This document shows, in pieces, positions 28,179 through 37,794 of a stretch of 64,000 nt of DNA; within the stretch, counting starts at the first letter, position 1, and every line of letters starts with the position of its first letter. The notes below the pieces were generated by a model, which was not told where the DNA came from, did no database searches, and was given only the letters and a program-made list of their open reading frames with translations. A program made the translations under genes and the position numbers. The DNA comes from Patulibacter americanus DSM 16676 (lineage in GTDB: Bacteria > Actinomycetota > Thermoleophilia > Solirubrobacterales > Solirubrobacteraceae). The stretch is from NCBI RefSeq assembly GCF_000420025.1, contig NZ_ATUD01000006.1, positions 124,001 to 188,000 on the forward strand. The letters run 5' to 3'.

Positions 28179-29360
28179 ATGAGCGCCACGATCTCTCCTT
28201 CGACACCACATTCTCCCGCGACGGAGCCCGAGGACGCGTTCCTCGTCTCCGTGGTCATCCCGTGCCTGAACGAGGAGGAGAACATCGTCGCGGTGGTGAC
28301 TCAGGCGCGCGAGGCGATCGCCGCCGCCGGGATCACCGGCGAGGTCGTCGTCGCCGACAACAACTCGACGGACCGGTCCGCCGAGCTCGGCGCCCAGGCC
28401 GGCGCCCGCGTGGTGCACGTGCCGACCCGGGGATACGGCGCGGCGTACATGGGCGGCTTCTCGGCCGCCAAGGGCAAGTACATCGTGATGGGCGACGCCG
28501 ACCTCACGTACGACTTCCACGAGATCCCCAACTTCGTGCGCGAGCTCGACGGCGGCGCGGACCTCGTCATGGGCAACCGGATGAACAACATCCAGCCCGG
28601 CGCGATGCCGTGGCTGCACCAGTACGTGGGCAACCCGCTGCTCTCCGGGTTCCTGAACCTGCTCTTCCGCACCGGCGTGCGCGACGCCCACTGCGGCATG
28701 CGCGCCGTCCGCCGCAGCGCGTTGCCGGCGATGGACCTGCGCACCCCGGGCATGGAGTTCGCCTCGGAGATGGTCATCCGGGCCAGCAAAGCGAACCTCG
28801 ACATCCGCGAGTTCGACATCCAGTACCACCCCCGCGGTGGCGAGTCGAAGCTCTCGACCTGGCGCGACGGCTGGCGCCACCTGCGCTTCCTGCTGGCGCA
28901 CAGCCCGACGCACCTCTTCCTCATCCCCGGCCTGGTCATGCTGGCCATGGGGCTCGTGGTCATGGCGACCGTCGTCTCGGGGATCAACGTCTTCGGCCGC
29001 GACTGGAGCGTGCACACGCTGATGGGCGGGTCGCTCCTGACCATCATCGGCGTGCAGATCGTCTCGCTCGGCCTGTGCGCCCACGCCTACGGCATGTACT
29101 TCATGGGCGACGTGGATCCCTGGTTCGATCGCATGCGCAGCCGCTACCGGCTCGAGCACGGCCTGGCCATCGGTGGCGCCGTGATCCTCCTGGGCCTCAT
29201 CGCCGTCGCGGTCATCCTCATCCGCTGGGTCGCCGACGACTTCGGGGCGCTCAGCCAGGTCAACCTGGCGATCTCCGCCGTGACGGCCATCGTCATCGGT
29301 GTCCAGATCTTCTTCTCGAGCTTCCTGCTCTCCATCATCGGGCTGCGGCGAGCCCAGTAG
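28179..29360 (+). CDS. GT2 dolichol/polyprenyl-phosphate sugar synthase-like
   Basis: 393 residues. The GT2 domain (about 1-245) has VVIPCLNEEENI, VVADNNSTDRSAELG and MGDADLTYDFHE with the catalytic Asp pair, and GMRAVRRSALPAMDLRTPGMEFASEM in the acceptor loop. About four C-terminal helices (about 250-390) follow. This DPM1/DPG-synthase-like layout transfers glucose or mannose to polyprenyl phosphate, making the donor used by GT-C enzymes outside the membrane. The stop is followed directly by the GTG of the DUF2142 gene, with no gap, so the product probably feeds those membrane proteins. Confidence 0.87.
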   Translation: MSATISPSTPHSPATEPEDAFLVSVVIPCLNEEENIVAVVTQAREAIAAAGITGEVVVADNNSTDRSAELGAQAGARVVHVPTRGYGAAYMGGFSAAKGKYIVMGDADLTYDFHEIPNFVRELDGGADLVMGNRMNNIQPGAMPWLHQYVGNPLLSGFLNLLFRTGVRDAHCGMRAVRRSALPAMDLRTPGMEFASEMVIRASKANLDIREFDIQYHPRGGESKLSTWRDGWRHLRFLLAHSPTHLFLIPGLVMLAMGLVVMATVVSGINVFGRDWSVHTLMGGSLLTIIGVQIVSLGLCAHAYGMYFMGDVDPWFDRMRSRYRLEHGLAIGGAVILLGLIAVAVILIRWVADDFGALSQVNLAISAVTAIVIGVQIFFSSFLLSIIGLRRAQ

Positions 29361-31556
29361 GTGTCGTCGGTCTCCGAGACCTCGGCACGCAAGCGTTCGC
29401 GGGGCATGAGCGTCCTGTTTCCCGGGTCGCGCATCGTCTGGCTTGCGGCACTTGTGGCCGTCGTCGTTGGCGGCTTGTTGACGGCCCGGGTCCTGAACGC
29501 GAAGGTGCTTCCCCTAACGGGGACCAACTCGGTCGACGTGGCCGCTGTGATCGCGACGGCCGAGCCGAAGCAGCAGGTCTGTGTCCGCGACCTCGTGATT
29601 CCGGCGGGCACCGGGCGACTACAGGTGTGGATGGGTTTCCCGACCGCCCGCGGCGCTGTCGTTGTCCGTGGGGAAGTCCGCGGGGGTGGACGCGTTGTCC
29701 CGTTCAGGCAGCGGTTCAAGTCCGGCGGGGGCGACTGGAAGACCGTCACCCTTCCTGGCGGTGGTTCGCCGGGGGCCATGCCGGATGCAGACGTCTGTTT
29801 CCGCACCCCCAACAGCGCGATCGATCTAGGCGGCGCCTCGGTTCAGCGACTGCCCGACGCGCCCGTCTCGACCGTAGGCCGTGAAGAGCTCGCCAGCGTC
29901 GATGTCGGTGTGCGGTTCCTGACGCCCGTGGGGCAGGAGCCCCGCGCGGTGTCACAGCTCGACGATGCTCTACGCCGCAGCGAGGTCTTCAAGGCGTTCC
30001 CGGGGGGCAGCCTGGTCTTGTGGCTGGTCCTGCTCGGGTTTCCTGCAGTCCTCTACGGCGCGGTGCGCGTAGCCGCGACGGTCGACGGGCGCAGTGCGCG
30101 TGGGCTCGCAGTGAGAGCCGGGGGGCTCGCTCTGTTCGCGGGCGTCGCTTGGGCGGTGATGATGCCGCCGTTCTTCGGTGCCGACGAGAGCGAACACGTC
30201 GCGTACGCACAGCACATCGCAGAGACGAACCGTCGTGCCGACGCCGCGCGCACGGCGCGCGCGCCCTATTCGTCGGAGGAGACCCTGCTTCTCGGTGCGT
30301 TGCACCACAACTCGTCCATCCTGAGTGGCGGCGGACGGCCGCGGTGGGACTCGTCCTGGGAGCGTCGCTTCGACGATCTCGACGACGATGTCCGGCAGGA
30401 CGACGGCGGTGGTTTCACCGAGAGCGCGTCCGGGCACTCCCCGCTCTACTACGCGATCGCAAGCGTGCCGTACCGGGTCTTGGATGGGGCGATGAACCTG
30501 CCCCAGCTCAACGTCGCCATGCGGGTCTGGAACGCCCTGCTGGCCTCGGTCGTCGCCGTCTTGGCCGTGCTCGCTGCGGCGCTGGTGTTCCCGCGGGCCC
30601 GCGCCGCCTGGTGGGTCGCAGGCTGCACGGTCGCTCTGCAGCCCGTGGCGAGCTCGGTGGCCGGCACCGTCAACAACGACACGCTGGTCAACGTCCTGGC
30701 CGCGCTCGTGATCTACCTCCTCCTGCACGCCTGGCGTCATGGGCCGCGGTTGGGCTCGATGGTCGCGCTGGGCGTGGCTACGGTGCTTCTGCCGGTTGCG
30801 AAGGTGACGGGTTTCGCGCTCTGGCCCGTCGTCGTGGTCGGCATCGTCTGTGTAGCGGTGCGGCATCGTGGGGCCCGGCCGGCACTGTTGCGCCTCTTGG
30901 CCCTCCCCGCCGCGGCCGCTTTGGCGGTACTTCTCTGGATCGCCGTGGTCTCCCCGCTCCTGGGCGGGGGAACCGGAGCTCTCTACAACGCCCACCCGGC
31001 CGAGCCTGTGGTGGGCGGAGGAGCGGCGGTCGCGGGCATCTCCCGAATCCAGCAGGCCCAGTACCTTCTGCAAACGGTGCTGCCGGGGCCGGTCTTCGGG
31101 GCCGATCTCTTCGTCCAGCAGTGGCCGCTGTTCGGCATCTACGTCGAGCGCGGGTGGGGCAGCTTCGGGTGGCTCAACGCGAGTCTCAACGACAGGACCA
31201 TCAAGGCGATCGGCCTGCTACTCGGGGTCGCGTGGCTGCTGGCAGCGGTCGCGGCGCTTCAACGGCGGTCCAACATTCGTCAGTGGTTTGGCAGCGCCCT
31301 GATCCTCGGAACCGCCGTCGCCAGTGTCGTCGCGTTCGTCGCGGTGGCGTATGCGACGACTGCGCCGCGACCCGTGTACGGCGAGCAAGGCCGCTACCTC
31401 TTCCCAGCTCTCGTAGCCCTCGGGGTGTTGGCCGGGGCCGGCGTTCTGGCGTTCCGTGATCGCGGACGCCAGATCGTGCTGGGGCTCGTGGCCGGGGGGA
31501 TGCCGACGCTCGCGTTGCTGGCATGGATGACCGCGCTCACCACGTGGTTCGTGTGA
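29361..31556 (+). CDS. DUF2142 membrane protein, GT-C-like
   Basis: 731 residues. An N-terminal helix and a beta-rich outer domain (about 45-190) precede about twelve helices. The DUF2142 signs are MMPPFFGADESEHVAYAQHI with an acidic loop after the first core helix, and PRPVYGEQGRYLFPAL near the C-terminus. The family is GT-C-like and recurs in glycan clusters; an acidic outer loop near the first helices is the expected catalytic site. A polyprenyl-phosphate sugar made by the preceding GT2 is the likely donor. Codon use here and in the next gene looks less extreme in GC than the flanks. Confidence 0.82.
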   Translation: MSSVSETSARKRSRGMSVLFPGSRIVWLAALVAVVVGGLLTARVLNAKVLPLTGTNSVDVAAVIATAEPKQQVCVRDLVIPAGTGRLQVWMGFPTARGAVVVRGEVRGGGRVVPFRQRFKSGGGDWKTVTLPGGGSPGAMPDADVCFRTPNSAIDLGGASVQRLPDAPVSTVGREELASVDVGVRFLTPVGQEPRAVSQLDDALRRSEVFKAFPGGSLVLWLVLLGFPAVLYGAVRVAATVDGRSARGLAVRAGGLALFAGVAWAVMMPPFFGADESEHVAYAQHIAETNRRADAARTARAPYSSEETLLLGALHHNSSILSGGGRPRWDSSWERRFDDLDDDVRQDDGGGFTESASGHSPLYYAIASVPYRVLDGAMNLPQLNVAMRVWNALLASVVAVLAVLAAALVFPRARAAWWVAGCTVALQPVASSVAGTVNNDTLVNVLAALVIYLLLHAWRHGPRLGSMVALGVATVLLPVAKVTGFALWPVVVVGIVCVAVRHRGARPALLRLLALPAAAALAVLLWIAVVSPLLGGGTGALYNAHPAEPVVGGGAAVAGISRIQQAQYLLQTVLPGPVFGADLFVQQWPLFGIYVERGWGSFGWLNASLNDRTIKAIGLLLGVAWLLAAVAALQRRSNIRQWFGSALILGTAVASVVAFVAVAYATTAPRPVYGEQGRYLFPALVALGVLAGAGVLAFRDRGRQIVLGLVAGGMPTLALLAWMTALTTWFV

Positions 31557-31578
31557 CCGACGCAACCACGGCACTCGA

Positions 31579-33390
31579 GTGATCGACGTGGTGATTGCGT
31601 GGGTGGCGACCTTCGCAGTCGTTGCCGCAGTGTCCGGGGCGTTCGGCCTGATGGTGGCGCGCGTGGCTGGCGCGGACCTTCCGGGCGAGCTCGTGGTGGC
31701 CATCGGATTCTGCGCCTTCATCGTCCTCGCAGACCTCTCGACGCTTGCCGGTACGCGGACGGGTCTGTTCAGCGCCGCAATCCTGCCGCTCGCTGCCGTG
31801 GCGGCCGTAGTCGAACGCCGCGGGTGGCGGCGGCCCGTCGACCGCCCGGTATGGGTCGGTGTCGGCGTCGGCGTGGGGGTGCTCACCCTCCCCTTCCTGC
31901 TGCACGGCTCTGCTGCCTTCGGCGGATACGGGGTGCTGGGTGACACCGCCGTACAAATGCTCGGCGCCGAAGTCCTTCCGCGCACTGGGCGAGCCTCGGT
32001 GCCTCTGCAGCCGTCGTCGGTCTCGGCGACGCTCCATGCGTACTTCGTGGGTGCGGGATACCCGGCTGGCCCCCAAGCGGCGCTCGGGATCCTCGACCGC
32101 ACACTCGGTCTCGACGTCTTCAAGGGCTACGCCCCCTTCATCACGGCGACGGTCGCCATCGTCGGTCTGGCGGCTGGGTCCCTGCTGGACCGGTCGCGGT
32201 ACTCGAGCATCGTTCGCAGCGCAGTCGCGCTCGTAGCGGTCGCGGCGCCGCTCCAGGCGGCCTATGTCTGGCAAGGGAGCCTCAAGGAGGCAACAACTGC
32301 TGCAGCGGTCGTCACGACGGCCGCCGCGGGATCATGGTGGTGGCGTCAGCGCCACGCTCCCCGGTTTGCCCGCGCGGGCGTTCTCGTCGCTGTCCCGGCC
32401 GTCGCCGCTATGAGTGCGTCGAGCGTCGGGGCCCTGCCGTGGATCGGGCTGCTTGCGCTCACCCTTCTCGTGGCGCTCGCGGTCGCCACGGAGCGCGAAG
32501 GTCTTGGGTGGCGGACGCTCGCCGCGGGGGCCGCCTCCGTCGCGGTGATCGTCATCGTCCTGGCCGCGCCCACGATTCTGGCCCTGCGGGAGCTCCTGGG
32601 TGTCGCTCCGACGGTGCTCACCGCCAAGGTGGAGCTGGGCAACCTAGTGCGTCCGTTGCCCGCGTGGCAGACCTTCGCCCCGTGGCCGATTGAAGACTTT
32701 CGGCTCGATCTGCACGGTGCGGCCAAGGCCGTGGGCTGGGTGGGCGGTGGGGCCATGCTGGTCGCCTGCGTCCTCGGCGTGTGGAGCGCCGTCACGCGGC
32801 GCTCGTGGGGGCTACTCGCCTGGCTCGGCGCGGCCCTGGGCGCGTGGCTCGTCGTGAGCGTTTCGGGCTCGCCGTGGGCGGAGGCGAAGGCGATGGTGCT
32901 CGCCGCGCCCCCTGCCTTCGCCATTGCGTGCCTGGCCGCCGCCGAAAGCCGTCGACGTTGGCTGCTTCTCGTGCCGGTAGGCGTCCTTGTCGCGACGGTG
33001 CCGTTCCACGCCGCAGGTGTGGCATTGGCCCCGATCGGGCGCCTCGAGCAGCTTCGTAGCCTCGATGCGCGCATCGACGGTCGCGGCCCCACGCTCGTTC
33101 TCGAGTTCGACGAGTTCGCCAAGGTCGCCCTGCGCCGCTCGTCGCCCACCGTGATCGGCGATCCATGGCAGGCCCGCCCGGTTCTGGGGCGCGAAGGACA
33201 ACCGTTGGGTCGGCCTGCAGACTATGGCGGCCCGATCGCCCCGGGGCAGATCGCCGACAGGTCGCTCGGGCGTTATCGCTGGGCGATCGTGCCCAAGGCA
33301 GCCGGCACGACCGCCATCTCTGGATTCCGCAACGTCGGGGCCACGGCCGACTACGTCCTTCTGGCACGTGCGACCGCGCCCCCGGATTGA
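31579..33390 (+). CDS. Polytopic membrane protein, paralogue of the 41.7-kb gene
   Basis: 603 residues with about 11-12 helices and a C-terminal soluble domain (about 480-603). Shared with the 754-residue protein at 41.7 kb: a WQGSLKEAT motif (there AQGAFKEVA), an SPWAEAKAMVLAAP motif (there SPYTVAKALAIAAP) and a C-terminal strand GPTLVLEFDEF (there GPTLYLGVDDF). These conserved pieces suggest one family, probably a GT-C glycosyltransferase or polymerase. GTG start 23 bases after the DUF2142 stop, in one operon with the GT2. Convergent with the GT2-WsaF-like gene. Confidence 0.72.
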   Translation: MIDVVIAWVATFAVVAAVSGAFGLMVARVAGADLPGELVVAIGFCAFIVLADLSTLAGTRTGLFSAAILPLAAVAAVVERRGWRRPVDRPVWVGVGVGVGVLTLPFLLHGSAAFGGYGVLGDTAVQMLGAEVLPRTGRASVPLQPSSVSATLHAYFVGAGYPAGPQAALGILDRTLGLDVFKGYAPFITATVAIVGLAAGSLLDRSRYSSIVRSAVALVAVAAPLQAAYVWQGSLKEATTAAAVVTTAAAGSWWWRQRHAPRFARAGVLVAVPAVAAMSASSVGALPWIGLLALTLLVALAVATEREGLGWRTLAAGAASVAVIVIVLAAPTILALRELLGVAPTVLTAKVELGNLVRPLPAWQTFAPWPIEDFRLDLHGAAKAVGWVGGGAMLVACVLGVWSAVTRRSWGLLAWLGAALGAWLVVSVSGSPWAEAKAMVLAAPPAFAIACLAAAESRRRWLLLVPVGVLVATVPFHAAGVALAPIGRLEQLRSLDARIDGRGPTLVLEFDEFAKVALRRSSPTVIGDPWQARPVLGREGQPLGRPADYGGPIAPGQIADRSLGRYRWAIVPKAAGTTAISGFRNVGATADYVLLARATAPPD

Positions 33391-33391
33391 T

Positions 33392-35545
33392 TTACCGGAG
33401 TGCGGCGCGAAGACCGTGCTCGACACGTTCGGCCGCCGTCTCCCACGTCTGCTCCGCTACGAACTCCAGGCCTGCACGTGAACGCTCGGCCCACTGGCCC
33501 CGGTCGTCGAGAAGCCGCTCCATGGCGTCCGCCAGGGCCGGCACGGTGGGCTGGGCCAGGTCGACCGGCGTCGCTCCGCCATAGGCGACTTCGCTGCTGA
33601 ACCCAGCGACGTCGACGCACGGCAGGCCGCAGGCAAGCATCTCCTGTGGGACGAGCGAGTAGTTCGTCAGCGACAGCGTGAGTCCCACCGTCGACTCGCG
33701 GTAGAGACGGGCGAGGCCTTCGGGCGGCAGCACGCCAGCGTTCTGATATGCGAACGGCAGCTCGGGGGGCTGGGCCGAGCCAAACCCCACCACCCGTACG
33801 TCCCCCCGGCGCCGCAGCAGCTCGCTGAGCGCCATGACTGCCAAGGGACCTGCGCGTCGAGGCGTCGAGGTCCGGGCGTAGAAGGCCACGGTGTCGCGTC
33901 GTCGCTCGACGTCCTCGCTCGGACGGTAGATGCCATGGTCTACCCCGAGGTCGAAGAACGTGCTCGGGCCGCCGTGCTCTCGTTCGAGCAGATCGGAGAG
34001 CCATCGACTCGCGCAGATCGGGTGGAGCCCGTAGGAGTAGGTCCGATTGGCCCAAAGACGCTCCGCCGACGTGGCGAAGAACTCGGGCTCGTGGTCCTGG
34101 ACCAGGTACGCGCGAGCGCCCGTGCGCGGCAGCCGGAGGGCCGCGTAGACCGTGTCCCATCCGGTAGCGAGCGCGACGCTGGTTCCGCGCCAGTCGCCGA
34201 AGCCGACATGGACCGTCGCCTCGAGGTGTCGGAAATGCCGACGGATGTCGGCTCGGACATCGTCGGCGGTCTGTCGGAGGTGCATGCCGAAGGGGTCATG
34301 CAGCCAGATCGAGCAGCGGTGTCCGAGGCGCTCGAGCTGTTCGATCAGCGTGAAGATCGTCGAATGACCGCCGCTACCGGGCCGGAACCCCGGGACGATG
34401 ACTGCGATGTCGAGCGCGGGGGTCGAGGCGTCGAGGCGCCAGGCTGGATCCAGCGGGATGACGCCATGTGTCTCGACTTCCGCGACGACTGCGTACGGTG
34501 TCGAGAATGGAGCGGGGCCGACCCGGGTGGTCTCGACCGCGGACAACGGTAGGTCAGCCGGCGTCTTGGGCGGGGCCGGAGGGACGGCCTCGACGCTCGC
34601 GGCTCCGCCGCGGCGCTCGAGCGAGACGAGCCGGCGTACCGGGGCAGGTAGGGACTCGGACCGGCCGCCTGCGAGTCCGGCAATGCGGCGACCGCCGTGG
34701 TGTCTTGCCGAGCGGAGCATCCACCGGCGCCGGGTGCCGACGGGCACCCCGAGATCCTTCAGCCAGCCGGCGTCGGCGCGCGCCTCGGCGAGCGTGTCGC
34801 GGAGCATCCCCCGCGGGTAGAACGACATTCGGTATCCGGCCGTCTCGCGCAGTCCCCGGTACTCGTCGAAGTACCGGCGCATGAACGACACCCACGGGTA
34901 GTCGTGCGCGTGCAGCACCGCCGCTCGCGGCTGATACGCCTTCGCCCAGCCACCGGCGTAGGCGTCGCGCGCGAAGGCCTGATCCTCGGCGTAGCCGACA
35001 TCGCGGAAGGGGATCTGGAGCAGCGCGGAGCGGCGGTACGCCGCGTTCGCGTTCGACAGGAACTCGGGGTGCCACCCGGGCTCGTCGTGCCGGTGGTGCA
35101 CCTGCACCCGGCCGCTGGGGGAGAACGGGCCGAAGAAGTCGATGAGCTCCCGGGCGATCATCGGGCTCGTGTCGGGGCGGGGCAGGTGCGGGCCGAACGC
35201 CGCCGCGATCCGCTCGTCCTCGGCGAACGCATCGACGTAGGCCTGCAACCAGCCGACGACGGGCGTGGCGTCCTGCGTGAGGAAGCAGACGATGTCGGCG
35301 GAGACCTCCCCGACCGCCAGGTTGCGGGTGCGGCCGTGCCCGAACGTCGCCGGATCGATCTCGAGCACCGTGGCGCCCGCGGCGCGCGCTGCGGCGACCG
35401 TGCCGTCGGTCGAGCCGGAGTCCACCACGAGGAACTCGTCGGGGCGCTCGCGAGCGATGGCGGCGAAGACCTCGGCCACAAGCGGCATCCCGTTCTTGGT
35501 GGGCACGACGACGGCGGTGGTGGGGGTCGGGCGGGAGTCGGTCAC
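33392..35545 (-). CDS. Fused GT2 and WsaF-like GT4 glycosyltransferase
   Basis: 717 residues. The N-terminal GT2 domain (about 1-300) has VVVPTKNG, DSGSTD (42-47) and CFLTQDATP (QDATP 91-95), a rhamnosyltransferase-like set. A linker (about 300-375, Pro/Ala-rich) leads to a second half (about 378-717) with GGHSTIFTLIEQLERLGH, LVQDHEPEFF and VPQEMLACGLPCVDV, the pattern of WsaF-type rhamnosyltransferases. One protein thus carries two transferase sites, possibly adding rhamnose to build an alternating or polymeric rhamnan. GTG 35545 is chosen because TAGCGT is eight bases upstream. Divergent from wzt. Confidence 0.83.
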   Translation of the reverse strand: MTDSRPTPTTAVVVPTKNGMPLVAEVFAAIARERPDEFLVVDSGSTDGTVAAARAAGATVLEIDPATFGHGRTRNLAVGEVSADIVCFLTQDATPVVGWLQAYVDAFAEDERIAAAFGPHLPRPDTSPMIARELIDFFGPFSPSGRVQVHHRHDEPGWHPEFLSNANAAYRRSALLQIPFRDVGYAEDQAFARDAYAGGWAKAYQPRAAVLHAHDYPWVSFMRRYFDEYRGLRETAGYRMSFYPRGMLRDTLAEARADAGWLKDLGVPVGTRRRWMLRSARHHGGRRIAGLAGGRSESLPAPVRRLVSLERRGGAASVEAVPPAPPKTPADLPLSAVETTRVGPAPFSTPYAVVAEVETHGVIPLDPAWRLDASTPALDIAVIVPGFRPGSGGHSTIFTLIEQLERLGHRCSIWLHDPFGMHLRQTADDVRADIRRHFRHLEATVHVGFGDWRGTSVALATGWDTVYAALRLPRTGARAYLVQDHEPEFFATSAERLWANRTYSYGLHPICASRWLSDLLEREHGGPSTFFDLGVDHGIYRPSEDVERRRDTVAFYARTSTPRRAGPLAVMALSELLRRRGDVRVVGFGSAQPPELPFAYQNAGVLPPEGLARLYRESTVGLTLSLTNYSLVPQEMLACGLPCVDVAGFSSEVAYGGATPVDLAQPTVPALADAMERLLDDRGQWAERSRAGLEFVAEQTWETAAERVEHGLRAALR

Positions 35546-35553
35546 TCCGCCAC

Positions 35554-35608
35554 ACGCTAGCGGTGCCCCCGGGAGGGTGAAGCCCGTCACGCGCCGGGGG
35601 ACTACGCT
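35554..35608. promoter_or_regulatory. Divergent leaderless promoters, GT fusion and wzt
   Basis: Minus-strand TAGCGT (35559-35554) is eight bases from GTG 35545 and plus-strand TACGCT (35603-35608) is eight bases from GTG 35617, in a 71-base gap. Export and rhamnosylation genes could thus be co-regulated. Confidence 0.5.
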
Positions 35609-35616
35609 GTGCGGTC

Positions 35617-36891
35617 GTGACTGAGTCCGCGCTCGTCGTCCAGGACCTCGAGAAGACGTTCCGGATTCCCAAGCAGCACGTGCATACGCTCAAGGAGCGG
35701 ATGTTGCACCCGCTGCGCTCCACGGACTACCGGGAGTACCCCGTTCTGAAGGGGGTCTCGTTCGAGGTCCAGCGTGGGGAGTTTTTCGGCATCGTCGGCC
35801 GCAACGGCTCCGGGAAGAGCACGCTGCTCAAGTGCATGGCGGGCATCTACCGCCCGGAGCGCGGGCGCATCTCCGTGGCCGGTCGGCTCGCCCCGTTCAT
35901 CGAGCTCGGCGTCGGCTTCAACCCCGACCTGACCGCCATGGACAACGTCGTGATCAACGGCGTGATGATGGGCCTCTCCCCGAAGGAGGCCCGCCGGCGC
36001 TTCGATGAGGTGATCGAGTTCGCCGAGCTCGAGGACTTCCTCGACATGAAGCTCAAGAACTACTCCTCGGGCATGCAGGTCCGGCTGGCGTTCTCCGTGA
36101 TGGTCCAGGCGTCGGCCGACGTGCTCCTGATCGACGAGGTCCTCGCCGTCGGCGACGCCGCGTTCGCCCAGAAGTGCCTCGACGTCTTTTACCGCCTGCG
36201 CGACGAAGGGCGCACGATCATCCTCGTCACCCACGACATGAGCGCGGTCGAGCGCTTCTGCCATCGCGCGATGTTTCTGCACGACGGCGAGATCGAGCTG
36301 ATCGGTGACCCCGCCGCGGTCGGGCGGGCCTACCTGGCCGCGAACTTCGCGACCCCCGAGCAGCCCGAGCCCGTGGGCGAGCTGCTCCCGGTCGAGGTCG
36401 AGGACGAGCCGGACGTCGAGGCCGAGCCCGAGGTTGAGCCGCCGTCCCGCACCACGGAGCGCGTCCTTGCCGAGCTCAGCGTGGAGGATGCGGCAGGAAT
36501 GCCCGTCCGCAGCCTGCCGAGCGGCGAGCCCGTCCAGGTCCGCGTCGAGCTGCAGGCGCTTCAGCACATCGAGCACCCCGTGCTCGTCGTCCAGCTGCGC
36601 GACGCGGAGCACGCGGTCGTCACCGGGGCTCTCGTGTTGCTCTACGAGCACGGGCCACTCACCCCCGGCCAGCGCGTCCGGGCCAATGTCGAATGGGACG
36701 TCGTGCTCGCCGACGGGCACTACGACCTCGGCGTCCTGCTCACGCAGGGCACCGCCGAGGCAGACGTCGTGATCGACGCCCGCAACGCGGGCGAGCTCAT
36801 CGTGCACTCGGCGACCCGCGAGACCGTCGGCGCGGTGACCGTGCCCACGCGCGTCGCGGTCTCGAACATCCAGACGGAAGGCGTCCGATGA
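35617..36891 (+). CDS. wzt: Wzt: polysaccharide ABC exporter ATPase
   Basis: 424 residues. ATPase domain: Walker A GRNGSGKST (61-69), signature YSSGMQ (149-154), Walker B LLIDEVLAVGD (about 170-180) and the switch His196. It is followed by a Pro/Glu-rich linker (about 252-280) and a C-terminal Wzt-type beta-sandwich (about 285-420) that in O-antigen exporters recognises the finished chain end. That domain implies that the chain is modified (for example methylated) at its non-reducing end before export. Start GTG, -10 TACGCT eight bases upstream. Overlaps wzm by ATGA. Confidence 0.93.
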   Translation: MTESALVVQDLEKTFRIPKQHVHTLKERMLHPLRSTDYREYPVLKGVSFEVQRGEFFGIVGRNGSGKSTLLKCMAGIYRPERGRISVAGRLAPFIELGVGFNPDLTAMDNVVINGVMMGLSPKEARRRFDEVIEFAELEDFLDMKLKNYSSGMQVRLAFSVMVQASADVLLIDEVLAVGDAAFAQKCLDVFYRLRDEGRTIILVTHDMSAVERFCHRAMFLHDGEIELIGDPAAVGRAYLAANFATPEQPEPVGELLPVEVEDEPDVEAEPEVEPPSRTTERVLAELSVEDAAGMPVRSLPSGEPVQVRVELQALQHIEHPVLVVQLRDAEHAVVTGALVLLYEHGPLTPGQRVRANVEWDVVLADGHYDLGVLLTQGTAEADVVIDARNAGELIVHSATRETVGAVTVPTRVAVSNIQTEGVR

Positions 36892-37754
36892 GTCTCGAAC
36901 TGGAGCCCGCCGCGTCGGTCGCCCCCGCCCCGCTCCGCGAGATCCGCGGCCCCGCCGCCCTGGGCGGCGGCTTTCGCCGATTCTGGTCGCTGACCTGGAT
37001 GGTCGCGATCACCGAGTTCCGGCTCTCGTACTTCGGCTCGGTCCTGGGCTACCTGTGGACGCTGATGCGCCCGCTGATGATGTTCGGCGTCTACTACACC
37101 GTCTTCACGCAGATCGTGCCGCTCGGGAAGGACATCCCGAACTACCCGGCGCTGCTGCTGATGAACATCATGCTGTACCAGTTCTTCGCGGAGGCGACGT
37201 CGAACGCCGTCCAGTCCGTCGTGGTCCGCGAGAACATGGTCCGCAAGATGCAGTTCCCGCGGATGGTCATCCCGCTGTCGGTGGTCGTGACCGCCCTCAT
37301 GAACCTGGCCGTCAACCTCGTCGCCGTCTTCGTCTTCGTGCTCGCCAACGGCGTGCCGATCCGCTGGACGTGGCTGCTCCTGCCGGTAGCCCTGATCCCG
37401 CTCATCGTGTTCACGACCGGCGTGGCGATGGTCGTCTCCGCCGCCTTCGTCCGTTACCGCGACGTGCTCCCGATCTGGGGGGTGTTCACGCAGGCGCTGT
37501 TCTACGCCTCGCCGGTGCTCTACACCGTCGAGAACACGAAGGAGCCGATCACCTCTGTCCTCCAGGTCAACCCGCTGACGGGGATCATGGAGGGCGTCCG
37601 CTACCTCGTCGTGGACGCGCGCGCGCCGGGAGCGATCACCTCGTGGGGCGGCTTCCCCCAGGCCCTGATCCCCATCGGGATCATCTGCTTCGTCTTCGTG
37701 TTCGGCCTCTGGTACTTCAACCGCCAGGCGGCCACCGCCGCCGAGCTGCTCTAG
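36888..37754 (+). CDS. wzm: Wzm: polysaccharide ABC exporter permease
   Basis: 288 residues, ABC-2 type, six helices after a short cytoplasmic amphipathic start. MVAITEFRLSYFGSVLGYLW and PLMMFGVYYTVF are the usual opening; the loop LQVNPLTGIMEGVRY precedes the last two helices. It forms a dimeric channel with Wzt dimers and exports a whole undecaprenyl-PP-linked polymer. ATG overlaps the wzt stop by four bases, ensuring equal expression. Confidence 0.92.
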   Translation: MSLELEPAASVAPAPLREIRGPAALGGGFRRFWSLTWMVAITEFRLSYFGSVLGYLWTLMRPLMMFGVYYTVFTQIVPLGKDIPNYPALLLMNIMLYQFFAEATSNAVQSVVVRENMVRKMQFPRMVIPLSVVVTALMNLAVNLVAVFVFVLANGVPIRWTWLLLPVALIPLIVFTTGVAMVVSAAFVRYRDVLPIWGVFTQALFYASPVLYTVENTKEPITSVLQVNPLTGIMEGVRYLVVDARAPGAITSWGGFPQALIPIGIICFVFVFGLWYFNRQAATAAELL

Positions 37755-37794
37755 GGCGCGGAGCGGCCGGCCCGCCCGGAAGTAGCATGGCGCG

